A stretch of DNA of 64,000 nucleotides from Triglochin maritima (Eukaryota; Streptophyta; Magnoliopsida; Alismatales; Juncaginaceae). Every line of letters begins with the position of its first letter. Within the stretch, counting starts at the first letter, position 1. The notes under the pieces were generated by a model that saw only the letters and a program-made list of their open reading frames with translations, was not told the origin of the DNA and made no database searches. The stretch lies in contig OY821772.1 of assembly GCA_963682175.1 (NCBI GenBank), forward strand, positions 42,926,925-42,990,924, given 5' to 3'. Made by a program: the position numbers and the translations under genes. Positions 1 to 11,741 of this stretch are shown piece after piece.

Positions 1-1997
1 ATAAGTTTTTTTGGGTATGAAATGTAACACTTGGTGGCCCCACAGAAGCGAGTGAAGCCCGCGTAGTGGGTCCAATTGTGAGTGGACATTTCACGTGGGC
101 TAGCTGACGTGGCCGAACACCAACTATACTACCCACTACTACTAATGATAATCTTTCAAAAATTAAAATAAGAAAATATCCTTTTTTAGAAGAGTTTTAT
201 ATTAATCCGACCAAAAAATGGCATTCTCTTAGCCGACACACCACCATAATAATGACATTAAATGTGGCTGTTGACGTATACCGAACAAACAAATCCGTCT
301 TTATACCTAAAAGTAATATTGTTCAAATACACTCGATACTAAATAATACATTTCAACATGCTTATGTAATAATGATATTACACATCTAACAAAAAACTCA
401 CACACCCCATCTTCGCATTTATTATATAACTAAATCGGGATAAGTTGGAACAGTTTGAATTGTTGGGAAAATAGAGGGAACTGAAACTTACGGATAAAAA
501 AATATAAGATACGTTGGACGCACATCCATCTGCACCTTGATGGGTTTTTTACATTGCCGTGTGTGTGTTAAGTGACACTCGATAAGAGATTTGCATAAAG
601 CTTCGCATGGCATCCAGAAGCCTATACGTATGGCATTAGGTCATGGGAAGAAATTTAATTTGATTAATTTTTAATGTTGGTTTCTTGGGTGGAAAAACAT
701 ATGATGAGAGGAGATTTCCGTTAATGTCTTTGGCCATTCTTTTAAGAATTTAGGAGTGGCACAAACCAATTAGAAACATGCATCTAGCATTAAGTTGATG
801 TCACTACGTTGAACTTGCTTGATTTATTTTAGTTGTCTGAAAGATATGCTATACAATTAAGAAACTATATAACAAAAAAAAACGGTTAGGTTTCACATTT
901 AATAGATTAATAACTACTAAGAGATCACCATACGACTGCTGAATACTAACTTCATGTTTGGTAAAGCTTAGTATTTGTTGGAAACTGAAATGGTTGTTTC
1001 GTACTGATTGCATATATAGCAAGCAGAAAATCAAAAGCTGACAACACTTGCTTAATTTGTAGAGTGTTTATGATGTTGGTCAACAAGCAAGTGGTACAAT
1101 ACAAAGCGAGTATTTTTTTAAAAGTAAAATTAACATTTTTTTTTTCTATTTCTCATGCGTTAACGTCGATTACTTAAAAAATCAATTTGCGCTCGTATTC
1201 ATCCTCTCTGTGCGTCATGAATAAAGTGAACTTACATGGGCAAGATGGTTTACCTACCATTTCCCAAACTGCAATCTGCTCGTCTCCCACCTTATCGATC
1301 AGACTTGCACTAATCGATGATGGATGCATGATTATAGTGTGGATCCACTAAATCTGTTATTTGTTGTGCTAATGAAGAACCAAATAGCAAAACCTACGTG
1401 GAAAAATGTAGGTTGATACTTGATTGGTTTCAATCAAGTGGAGACCAAAGTAACTATTGTTCTTTTGATGGAACCATATAGGACACCAAAGTCTGCAAAG
1501 AATATATATGTAGAACAGTATTGAAAATTTTGTTTTTTCTCCTTTTGCTTGAAAGTGAAATTAAGTTTTAGACCATTAATAAGATTTGAGATTTAAAACA
1601 AACTTGGCTATCAACTGACTTACTTATCCCCTCCTTTTACATACTATGTAAATATTATTAAGTAAAAAGTAGGTATTATCTAGATGATGCAGTTTAAGCA
1701 TCGGTGTAAATATAGCATCATTAATAATCTTGTAGATTAGATAATAACTTAAACGGACGAGATGAAAAGAAAATATGGTGACTCAGTCAACTCAAAACTT
1801 TGAAGATTAGATATTCCCAACATGGAACCTTACAAAGAGACCGCACCAAATCTATCACCTACAACTAATCTTACAAAATAACTAGAGTACTGAAGACAGG
1901 TTGGTACCAACCAATAGCACCTTCTACTCCACCCATCAACTTTACAACACTAAATCAATACCAAAAGTTTTTATAAAAAAAACACCCATGTTCATAA
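1..1997. other. AT-rich intergenic DNA downstream of the MYB gene
   Basis: No reading frame with recognisable protein similarity is visible on either strand. The stretch nearest 1997 is presumably the 3' UTR and downstream region of the MYB gene. I see no convincing repeat structure here. Confidence 0.6.
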
Positions 1998-3038
1998 TTA
2001 TTTCATCTCAAGACTCCTGTAATCCAACATGTTGAGCTCTAGAAACATGTCTCTCTCCTTGTTGTTGTTGATGCAATTGCAATCTTTTGTATTGGGCAAC
2101 CCCAAGCTGCAATTGAAGCACAACCCTTTTTCTCCTTTAATGGATCCCAGTTGTGGTTTATTTTGTTGTTGGCTTGGAGGACTTATGCAAAGGTCTAGAT
2201 TCAAGTCTGGGCACCAGTATTGTGGTGGTGACGGTGACGACGATTGTTCATTTATTATGTTGTTTTGCTCCTCCTCCACCACCACCTTCTTAGAATCAAA
2301 TTGAAATTGGATTGCGTTCATTTTAACGGCCGTAGGAGTCTTCTTTCTGTCTTCTCCCATTGCGAAAGTAACGGTGATGTCCGACAAGGTGTCACGGATT
2401 GGTCGGTGGGTTGATGGATCAATCCCTCGACTCAAAAGTTTCCTCCTTACGTGTGTGTTCCAATAATTTTTGATCTCGTTGTCTGTCCTACCTGGTAGCC
2501 TTCCGGCTATCAAAGACCACCTTCATCAATACGAAACGAATTAAAAAATATATATATATTAATTCCTTTGAATTCAATCGAAAGCCAAAATAATAATAAA
2601 TCGATTCTAGCTAGTCTTCTAATTTTTTTTAAAATAATAATAATTTAATTGTAGAACTTCAAAAAGAAAATTAAATTCAACAAGGCATATATATAATTAA
2701 TTAAGTTTTGGTTGGGAGGGGAATGGAAGCTAGGAAGCATATATATATATATATAATATTAGATATGGTACTCACTTGTTGCCAAGAAGGCTATGTAATT
2801 TGATGATGAGTTCATCCTCATCCTGGGAGAAATTTCCTCGTTTAAGGTCGGGGCGAAGGTAGTTTATCCATCGAAGACGACAACTTTTCCCACAACGGAG
2901 AAGCCCAGCCGCCTTAGGAAGGGACCTCCAGCAACCTTCTCCATGAGCACGGATGTGCGCCATAAGTTTCTCATCCTCTTCCTTTGTCCATGCTCCCTTG
3001 TTGGTGTGCGCCTTCTCGCAACAAGGAGACCTTCCCAT
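1998..3038 (-). CDS. MYB4-like: R2R3-MYB transcription factor, subgroup 4 repressor (MYB4/MYB308 type)
   Basis: Nuclear DNA-binding protein, 261 aa, from two exons (3038-2776 and 2520-1998). The donor is AACAA|GTGAGT and the acceptor GAAG|GTGG, which restores N-K-W-S-L in R3. The R2 and R3 repeats occupy about residues 13-116. The bHLH-contact signature of R3 is visible at residues 76-95 (E-L-x2-K-x3-L-x6-L-x3-R). The C-terminal half carries the subgroup 4 marks: a C1 motif [11 protein letters not shown] near residue 120, an EAR repression motif LNLDLCIS at 194-201, a cysteine motif with C222, C225, C235 and C237, and the terminal LDYRSLEMK. Known members repress cinnamate 4-hydroxylase and other phenylpropanoid/lignin genes; that role is inferred here from family membership. 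The ATG opens the canonical [10 protein letters not shown]. Which paralogue (MYB4, 7, 32, 308) cannot be decided. Confidence 0.95.
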
Positions 3039-3104
3039 CCAATTAATTTGTTATGATATGTGTCTGATAACTTACTTACTTACTCACTTCTTTCTTTCAC
3101 CGCC

Positions 3105-3120
3105 CTATATATATATATAT
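3105..3120. promoter_or_regulatory. TA repeat upstream of the MYB gene, possible TATA region
   Basis: A run of alternating T and A lies about 70-80 bases upstream of the MYB start codon on the minus strand. It is well placed for a TATA element but is also a simple microsatellite, so the call is tentative. Confidence 0.3.
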
Positions 3121-3882
3121 CTATCTTCTTCTCAAGTTTAATTTGGAATTTTCGAGGGATGTTTGTGATTTATAGGAGGTTGACCCAATAAAAATCAAGA
3201 GGGGTGGGTGACCTTATCATGCATGTCCTTCTGGAACAAACAAAGTTGGTAGGAAAAAGGTTCGGAGTTAGAGTAGAGAGAAAGGAGGGAAGATTAATAT
3301 GTTATCAAAGCTATATTTTGTTCAACAAATCAACTTTATACTTTTAGTTATGCCTTCAGAACTATTTTTATTATGTGGCAATTTATCCTTTTTAGATGAT
3401 GATTAGTTAAGTAATGATGTACTTACCAAAAGGTTAGTCAAATGACTAAGTTATGATTAAGAATTAAATATAAAACATCATTATCAATTAGGCTTTCTAA
3501 TTACTAGATTTTTTAGCAAGACCAAGACAAATTAATTGGGTTGCATCCAGGATTTAATTAATAGTAGTAGGATGAAAAAGGTATTTCAAAATGGAATAGG
3601 TGGATATATATAATTTGCTTAATGACTAACTAAATACGCCCAAACATTAACACCCATGAATATTCATCCCGAGGTATAAAAAAGAACTATATGAAAGCAC
3701 ATGATTTCTTCAACAAATGAGAGCTAAAACTGTAAATAATACGATGTCACCAAAGAAAATATTTCCGATTCTTCTTCCTTCCTAAAAATTATGCATAGTA
3801 TGTATTTATTAGAAATGCAGTATATTTTTTGGACACTTTGTTATGGTACAATAATACAATCCCACTTTGTTTGCTAGGATGA
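3121..3882. other. AT-rich region upstream of the MYB gene
   Basis: Probable MYB promoter region. No gene or clear repeat is visible up to the TRIM-like element that begins at 3883. Confidence 0.5.
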
Positions 3883-4410
3883 TGTAAAACCCCAAAGTTT
3901 AGTCTCACGTTGCTTATCATGAGAATGTTGGGGGGAATATAAAGACATCAACACATTACCATAATACTTACCAACTTAAGTTTTGTGGCAATAGGTGGGT
4001 GTTGTGGGTCAGTGGGCACTTGGGTGACGGATCAGGACCCGGGTTCGATGTGGGTTCGGGGGCGAGACGTTACAGATGGTATCAGAGCCTGAACCAGCCG
4101 GAATTGTGGGAACTAAGTGCTACACCTAAAGGGTGGGAGCCACCTCTAAAATCTCACAACGCCTGGTGACTGAGTGGCTTGACCCTGACGAGGACGTCAG
4201 GTGTTCAAGTGAGGTAGATTGTAAAACCCCCAAGTTTAGTCTCACATTGCTTAACATGAGAATGTTGGAGTGGAATATAAAGACATGAGCTCACTACCAT
4301 AACACTTACCAACTTAAGTTTTGTGGCAATATGTGGGTGTTGTGGGTCAATGGGCACATGGGTGACGGACTGGGACCCAGGTTCGATACGGATTCGGGGA
4401 CGGGACACAC
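3883..4410 (+). mobile_element. TRIM-like non-autonomous LTR retroelement
   Basis: Two direct repeats of about 190 bp, 3883-4074 and 4220-4410, both begin TGTAAAACCCC and look roughly 85-90% alike by eye. The left copy ends in TTACA, so its ends form a TGTAA/TTACA inverted repeat. Two bases inside it, at 4077-4089, sits TGGTATCAGAGCC, the classic primer binding site complementary to initiator methionine tRNA. The internal part is only 145 bp with no coding capacity, the size expected of a terminal-repeat retrotransposon in miniature. The right LTR has lost a clean end and no target duplication is evident. Its 5S-like box is absent, so it is not a Cassandra element. Confidence 0.8.
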
Positions 4411-4626
4411 CAAACGACCAAAACAAGAATAAAAATATAGAAACTAGGTGGAATCTATATGATGTATTTTGCCAACCAAAAGTGTTGTGGGTCAATGGGC
4501 ACATGGGTGACGGACTGGGACCCAGGTTCGATACGGATTCGGGGACGGGACACACCAAACGACCAAAACAAGAATAAAAATATAGAAACTAGGTGGAATC
4601 TATATGATGTATTTTCCCAACCAATT
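4337..4626. repeat. Tandem duplication, two copies of 145 bp
   Basis: Units 4337-4481 and 4482-4626 are almost identical, differing mainly near their 3' ends. Each contains the last 70 or so bases of the TRIM right LTR plus about 70 bases of downstream flank, so the duplication happened after the element inserted and straddles its edge. Confidence 0.9.
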
Positions 4627-5781
4627 AGTGTAATACCTACTAAGGGTAGTCACTAAACCCCTCACCAACATGATGGTTAGGTTGGAGGGAGGTGGTAACT
4701 AGAAGTTGGAACACATTGCACTTTTGACCCATTTCAGCCAGCTTTTTTTGTAATTTCTTTTATTTCGAGTTGTTTTGTTTTGTTTATCTATTTGATTTTA
4801 ATACTAAACCCTCAATAATGTTCAAATTAGACCAAAAATAGTTTTCAAATTAGATCATATATACATGCATATATACTATGTTTAACAACTGTGAACCATC
4901 TCAAGTGATACTGATTTATCAGATTTGATATATTGACACGCATATATGCATATGATTATTATTGTCGCATAATCATTATTTAGACTAACTTCAGAATTAT
5001 TATTGAGAAACGTACCCATGCGTCTTTAGATGTTTGTATCATGTTTGAGCTCAAGTTCAGTGCATCCAGTAAGATTTTATCATGTAGTTCTCACACATGG
5101 ATACGTACATGCATATCCAAAACTTATTGACCGTGTTTACATGTAAGTGAACATTTTCGGAGCGAAAAAGAGATATTTGAACACGATTGATATGTGACCT
5201 TTATGCATTCCATTATTGGGAGAAAAATTGATTTTACTTAAACCTAACTGGAATAAGATGTCAACTTATATTACAATAATAAGTGAATTTTGGAAACATG
5301 TCGAACATCCTTGTGGAAAATCACGTTGTTGGGTTTTGCCGGCCACTAAATCAAATGAAGAATTAATCACAATAATATTAGTATTAAGATAACATAGCGA
5401 TGGAAGAAAAACCCATGAGAGCTCAAATTAACTTTCATCTCTCTCACTCGTTTTCCTCCCCACTTTGTAGATACAGTGCAACTTGTAACATGACCACGAG
5501 GATATTACGAAAAAACACAGAACATCAGGTGCACCAACATATATATCATATATATCAGAAAGTTTCAAAAGTATAATTACATCAAAAGACTATAAAGAAA
5601 TATACATGTAATCACTCTGACCTCAAATTGAGAGAAAAACAGAATCTGATCGCGACGTACCTATCCCTTGGTCCCCACCCCTTATCGCCGATCACGACCT
5701 GCAAGGTAAACATGCAACAATGTATGAGTTTGCAGAAGAAACTCCCGTATGTTAAACCCCTAACACATATATGAACATGAT
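4627..5781. other. Non-coding AT-rich region containing an empty site at 4926-5040
   Basis: No gene is visible. The part 4926-5040 matches both flanks of the fold-back element at 19077-19845 as one continuous sequence (see findings). The remainder shows nothing I can name. Confidence 0.55.
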
Positions 5782-5884
5782 TAGGGCTGAGCATGTACTG
5801 GTCAGGTCTGATTTTTTGGACCGAACCAGACTGGTTTTTTATTTTTAATGCAAAAATATGGTCCGGACCGGATACTCAGCCCTA
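5782..5884. mobile_element. Small hAT-type MITE with perfect 8-bp target duplication
   Basis: The 103-bp element has terminal inverted repeats TAGGGCTGAG at both ends. It is flanked by the direct repeat AACATGAT (5774-5781 and 5885-5892), the 8-bp target duplication typical of hAT transposition. The interior is rich in GGTCCGGACC and GGACCGAACC. The same composition recurs near 18710-18915 and in the MITE at 42039-42273, suggesting one family. Confidence 0.88.
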
Positions 5885-5950
5885 AACATGATACAACAAT
5901 CATAGCATGCAATTCTATCCATAGTAGAAAATCAACTATAACAAGGTTGT

Positions 5951-6290
5951 GCTCCATGACTCTTTCACCCAACCACAGCAAACACTCAACAGTGAACATA
6001 ACATCGTCGCCAAGCTAGGCTCCTGAATTTTTTCACCCAACCTCAGCTACCATGACCAAGATCATGGCTCCAGAGATTTTTCACCCAACCCCCTATCACG
6101 TTGTCCTTGCCCGAGCTATATGACTCTTTCACCCAACCCGAACGCACTATGGGGCTCCAGGTTTTTTCAGCCAATCACCGCACAAACAAGCTGGGCTCCA
6201 AGGCTTTTTCACCCAACCACAGCTACCACAAACAATTACGGAGCTCCATGACTCTTTCACCGAACCGCCGTAACACCCGTGCACGCTAGG
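5951..6290. repeat. Degenerate minisatellite, seven units
   Basis: Seven units begin near 5951, 6019, 6067, 6115, 6154, 6195 and 6243, with spacing of 39-68 bp. Each opens with a core close to GCTCCATGACT followed by CTTTCACCCAACC, then a variable tail. The core is kept better than the tails. No open frame spans the array. Confidence 0.75.
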
Positions 6291-6359
6291 TAATTGCCGG
6301 AAAAACGTCAGCCAACCAAAATCACGTCACAAGGACGGCAACACAAAAGCACCTCACAA

Positions 6360-7085
6360 GTGTAAAACAGAGAAACAACGATCGACCGAAACCCAACATC
6401 TGATCGACCAATTCTCTCCGAAAACCAGGCAAGTGCTTCAACCGGCGAACCCTCAGTCAAACATATCAAAATGGCGGTCGACCGTTTAAAAGGTCTAGGC
6501 CACAACACTAACATATCCAGCCCAATGGTCGACCGACAGAGGGGTCCTGGTCGACCGAACATCACCAAGCACTTCCTACATTTCTCTAAATCACTCCGGT
6601 CGAACAAAACTCGCACCGGTCGAACAGACATTAAGTTAACTTAAGTCGTCGGTCGAAAAAATCAACCAGTGGTCAACCGTTTATACGGTCCATGCTCGTC
6701 CAGACCAGTCCAGAAATCATCGATCGAACAATCATATAGGTGATCGATCATTTAGTGGTCTAGGCCCCCAACTGACTTAGCTACATGTACAATCGGTTGA
6801 ACAGGTCAAAAGGCGGTCGACCGTTTAGATGATCTATGCCCCCAACCGACTTACAACAGTGCATTCGGTCGAACGACAAAAGGATCCCGGTCGACCAAAC
6901 ACACCAAGAGCTTGCCTACTATGCCTAATCGGTCGACCCAAGACATCATTTGACCAGTGCAAGACAAAACTCCTACACAAACACGAGCAATGGTCGACCA
7001 CTGCACCAGCTGGTCGACCGTTCTCAACAAACACTCTGCTGCACGTTTACCTCCGACGAGCCTATCGACCTACCGTCGACTAAAA
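6360..7085. repeat. Repeat region dense in the palindrome GGTCGACC
   Basis: About eight copies of GGTCGACC plus many one-base variants (GGTCGAAC, GATCGACC, GGTTGAAC) occur in 0.7 kb. A larger unit can also be traced: the stretch at about 6470-6570 recurs at about 6804-6920, with the same order of marks (GCGGTCGACCGTTTA, then a GGATCC-like word and GGTCGACC, then CACCAAG). The same palindrome fills parts of the LTRs at 10323-11677, 11742-12608 and 42950-43856. No LTR ends or coding frame were found here. Confidence 0.65.
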
Positions 7086-7316
7086 TCACCACTCACACAC
7101 ATTGAGTGAGTCTTAAATCGAAGTTTGACATACCATGAAGGTTTGAAGAAACGTTTGAATAACCACGACGATCACTTCCTCGCAAAAGCTCTTCTCCGGC
7201 GAACTTTCCGTGTGAGCAACCGACGATCACAATCACCGACGACCTCACAGAATCTTCTTCTTCTTCTCCGCCGATCACTCCACCACACCAACACACTGAG
7301 AGATAGACGGATTTGA

Positions 7317-8629
7317 GAGAGAGAGAAAAAAAAGGAAAAAGAGAGAGAGATGGTTTTTGCTTCTTAAAGCCCTCACCTAAACCTCAACCAATCACGTACC
7401 GACACCTCACCCCTCCACCAGCCAATCACAAGTCTCAACCTAACAAAATATCCAACAAGGATTAGGATTAGTTATAAACCCAATTAGCCTAACTAATTAA
7501 CTAATTGGGATTAGACTAACACAACTATATATTATCATGTGGTAAAATTTATTGCTTTCAGAAAATCAAAATCTTGAAACATGAAAGGGCCCAATCTAGT
7601 TTCACGAACTTACAACGTTCATGGGCAAGTGACCTTGCAATACTAGGAATGAAGAAAAAAAAGGCTTCTAGAAGAAATATGAGGGAGATATATGTTGTAT
7701 AATGGGTGGTGGGTGTGTTGGTGGGAGGTGGGATAAGAGCTTTAACCTTCCTTCAACTTTTTCTCTCCCTTTTTTCTCTTTTTCTTAGCAACACAACCTT
7801 GTGGTGCAAGTTCTAGCTGGGAAGCAAGTGGGATCGTGGAGGTTTGAAGTGAGATGGTCGGCTATATGGACTCCTTTTTGTTGTTATCTCCCTCCTACAG
7901 TCCTACTTCTTAGTGGATTCACCTCTTAGTGTATGTGACTAGCTACCAAACCGCAATCACAACTATTCCCTATAAAAGCATTACAACTTTTAGACCTCAT
8001 CTCAAATGAAAGCAGATGCCCACAGCCCAAATAAACTAGTTATTGTGTTGCATATGGTCATTTCATGACATTTTACAACAATCTTTTTTATTGATTCTAC
8101 TAAGAAACTATTTTTCTAGAATGTGTACGTCGCCTTAGTTAATAAAATCTTTTAAGCATTTACTGAAGCTTAAAGGTTTGAATTTATTTTTCTTCAATTC
8201 TTTCCAATTTAAATACATATAGGTTGTGTATTACCTCCTTACTCCCTTACATCCATATAACTCAACACTTAAATTATCAAAAGAAAATGTGAATCATTCT
8301 TTCTTGAGCCATATGAGGTGAAAATCTCATCACATATAAGTTTGAGCCCTCTTTCTTTTCTAGTTATAAATTTGCTCACTCCAAGTTACTATATATGCCT
8401 TTGTATACATACCAGTCCTCAAACTCTTTCCTCATAAACCATAAGTCATGAGTAATCGCCATCAAGTAGGATTCACCTAATCTAGCACAAGAAAGTGTAG
8501 TTAGCATTTAGACCCCAATGGATATTATTGTTATCACGCTCGTTGCTTCTTTATCAACTTCTATGATTGGATCCATGCATACCTTTGATCCTTTAAGAAG
8601 TAAATATGTTCAACTCAACAAAATTAGAA
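7317..8629. other. Intergenic DNA, no gene seen
   Basis: A GA-rich run at about 7316-7352 is the only simple repeat that stands out. The rest is AT-rich with no coding similarity. Confidence 0.55.
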
Positions 8630-9018
8630 GAGGAGAGATCCACTACTTTTAAATTTCGTTGTCATGTGGTTGCGCTTATTAATAAAATCAAATATGATTT
8701 CTAAATTGACAATTCAAACCGTAGATCTTGATCTACAACATACGTAAATTAAGGATATCGAAAATAATAAAATTTGAAATATATTTTACGTTGTATCTAA
8801 AGATGTAAAAATGAACGCATTACATTCGCTAAAAAACCCAATTTTTAGATCGCATATGGAACGAATATCAAATTTTATGATTTTCGATATTCTTAATCTA
8901 CATATGTTGTAGATCAAGATCTACGGTTTCGATTTTCAATTTGAAGTTTCATATTTGATTTTATTAACAAGTACAACCGTGTGTCAACGAAATTTAAAGA
9001 TAGTGGATCCCTACTCAC
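8630..9018. mobile_element. Palindromic (fold-back) MITE, copy 1
   Basis: The left arm (from about 8630) and right arm (to about 9018) are imperfect reverse complements over roughly 150 bases each, from GGATCCACTA-like ends inward through GTAGATCTTGATCTAC. No transposase is present. A second, diverged member of the family is at 35925-36310. The ends are approximate because no clear target duplication was found. Confidence 0.7.
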
Positions 9019-10317
9019 TTTAGAAAACATACTTGATCATCAATTGATTTAAGCTGTGATATATTGTACTTTTCCAATAATCCTCTAAAATGAATGTTTT
9101 CGCTCATGATTTTCCTTCAAGAGTCGTTATTACAAGTCACAATGGTCCTTGATATTTCTATCATGTTTCCCTTCTCTTGTTGATATGACTTCAGAACAAT
9201 ATTTGCAATTCAAAGCAAGCTCAAGTTGGAATGGTGGTGGTGTCATTGTGGCAATGACAGTGAAAGGGGTTTATCAACATTGTGTACTCTCGTTGACGAA
9301 GACGACAAAAGAAGAGAGGAGGAGAACAAGCTGTGGAGATAATCGACAAATCTCTCTCGTACAAATTCAACCAAGATATGGTTGGGGAGAGCAAGGAAGA
9401 GGAAAAAAGGTTTGGATTGTTATGTAATATATATAAGGTCAATGAGATTGTAGGAGTTCATATAGTCAAATTGACTGTAACACTCAAAATTAAGATATTT
9501 TAAAGTTGATTTTTTTTAAAATCAATCACATGTATTGTTATCTCTTAAGTTATAACGTCTTAAAATTTTAGGTCAATCGAAGTTAATTTCACATATAATC
9601 TATAATGCTCATATTTGAACGACTGAAATTTATTGAATTTGGAAGTGTTCAGATCAAAGTCGACACTGATCCATTTGATTTGAAATTTTGTCACCATGTG
9701 TTCCTTATATATGGTATATCTGACATATGACTTTTCATAGAAAAAAAACTAAACGAAAGTGGTTGAAAATGTGGTACCACAGTTAAGACCTACGACCCCA
9801 TTTTTTCCCTCTAAATATATATATTTAATATAAATTTATTTAGTTAAAAAATAGTTCGAACGTATAAGACTGAACATGTTGAAAAAATGAATCGTAACAG
9901 AAATCGATCATTTGTTCTGACAAATTAATCTAAGTAAAAAAGGAGAAATTCAATATATTAGGTTGGATAATATGTTTATGTCAAGTTTTACTAGCTGGAA
10001 ACTTTTTGAAATGTACTCAGGAATCCACTCACTGTATGGAAAATCTCATCCATACCAACTCCTTAAATGTAACATTAAATTCTCGGAGTTTGTTTCTTTA
10101 TTAGAGAGACAATGATATTTACGGGAAAACCACCCCAATCAAGCGCTAGAAACCTATATTCTTCCTCCAAAAGGTTGATGGACATAAACCACTAAACCAC
10201 CATATTCCCTGAAACCTTTCTAAAAGAGAGAATAACTACTAACGGCTCCCTTTTATTAATTCTTCCTGTATTCCTTCCTCCAAAAGGTTGGACGTGGCCG
10301 TGTGGATTTCTGACGTG
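9019..10317. other. Intergenic DNA, no gene seen
   Basis: The 92-codon open frame at 9149-9427 has no recognisable similarity and lies in repeat-flanked DNA; I do not regard it as a gene. Two near copies of TTCCTCCAAAAGGTTG (about 10163 and 10275) hint at a small local duplication. Confidence 0.5.
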
Positions 10318-10322
10318 GTCGG

Positions 10323-11677
10323 TGTTGGTTTTTTGACCTTAGTCTATATTAATTTTGATGATTGATCAAACCAATCTTAATCAATCAACATAATCAATCA
10401 AAGTGGGCAAACACGATTACATGCATTGCATACATACTTGTATACTTGCAATCATCTTAATAGGTTGATCAAGATTATCAAAGAGAATAAGCATTAGAAC
10501 AAAGACATCAAGACTCAAGACTTCTAATCAAAATTTTGGACTAAGACTTGTAATTTTCTATTTATTGAGTCCATAAGAAAATATGTAAACTTAAGCATTA
10601 GAATTGCCTTACACTATGATTCTGTCCTATCCAAGTTAGGTCGACGGAATGGCTAACGGTCGACCGAACTGCTTTGGATTCATTTTGGAGTTTATTCTCT
10701 GGAATTGTCCAAACGGTTGACTGAATGACTAACGGTCGACCGAACTGCCTTGGATTCATTTTGGAGTTTACTCTCTGGAATTTACTCTCTGGAATTGTCC
10801 AAACGGTTGACCGAATGGCTAACGATCGACCGAACTACCTTGGACCAGTTTTGGATTTTACTCCAACGGTCATATTTGAATCTTGTCTCTTTCGGTCATC
10901 CGAATAGACAACGATCGACCGAGCTAGCATACGTTTGAAAACAACAAATCTTTCCTGTCCACATTAGAACAGTGCACAGAACTCCTTTCGGTAAACCGAA
11001 ATCTCTATTGGTTGAAATTTGAATCCTATTCTGAAACAACCAAACGATCATCTGAATAGACTTCGGTCGACCGAACTAGCCCAGAATTCTACTCGAGCTT
11101 CAAGCAAACTCTTGTTTCTCATTGTTTCATAACTCCACCAACTCCCCAACAACTCTATAAGCCTCATTCAAGAGACACAAATAACCACTATACTCTCTCA
11201 ATTCATCTATACTTTTTGTGCTTTCATTTCCCAAACTTTCAAAACTCCAAATACACTCAAAGCTTCATCTTCACCACTTGCATATTCATTCCATTTCAAT
11301 ATCCAAGTGTGCTTAAGTATAAAGTGTTAGATTGTGACTCAACTTCAACATCAAAGAATCACTAGGTTGTAAAGCTTCGAGAAAGCTCACTCTCGAGTTG
11401 TGAGAGGAGACACGAGCGAGACGAGGATTGTTCGCGAGGCTCGGTGTTGTAAACAACGTTGATCTCGGCCCGGAACAGAGATCGATTAGTGGAACCATAA
11501 GCGAGGCTCAGGGGATCGAGTGAGGCTTGCGAGGAGGACTAGGACTGGGTGCGGTGCCGAATCATTCTAACTTCGGTGTCGTCGATTTTGTGGTTTGCAC
11601 GTTTTTATCTCTTAATCCTTTACTTAGTGATTTAATTCTGCATTTAATTCTTAATTAGAAGGTCATAGATCCTAACA
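10323..11677 (+). mobile_element. Solo LTR, Ty1-copia-like, with perfect 5-bp target duplication
   Basis: The 1355-bp sequence starts TGTTGG and ends CCTAACA, the expected imperfect inverted LTR ends. It is flanked by GTCGG at 10318-10322 and again at 11678-11682. No primer binding site, polypurine tract or coding region adjoins it, so recombination between two LTRs has probably removed the internal part. Inside are about 2.5 tandem units of about 75 bp (10643-10810) with GGTCGACCGAACT cores. The copia assignment rests on end sequence and general resemblance only. Confidence 0.85.
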
Positions 11678-11741
11678 GTCGGGCGCCCGACGTGATTCGT
11701 CCTCTGTTAAACATGCTCTTACACCTAAAGCGTGTGAAAAC

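Noticed and set aside
3883..4074. Cassandra retrotransposon with a 5S rRNA promoter in its LTR
   Set aside because: The LTR lacks the 5S-like internal control region; only the primer binding site and size agree with TRIMs in general.
5951..6290. CRISPR-like pattern of a conserved core with variable spacers
   Set aside because: The genome is plant nuclear DNA, the cores are degenerate and spacing varies from 39 to 68 bp; a minisatellite explains it.
9149..9427. 92-codon open frame
   Set aside because: No start context, similarity or splice structure; lies between repeats.
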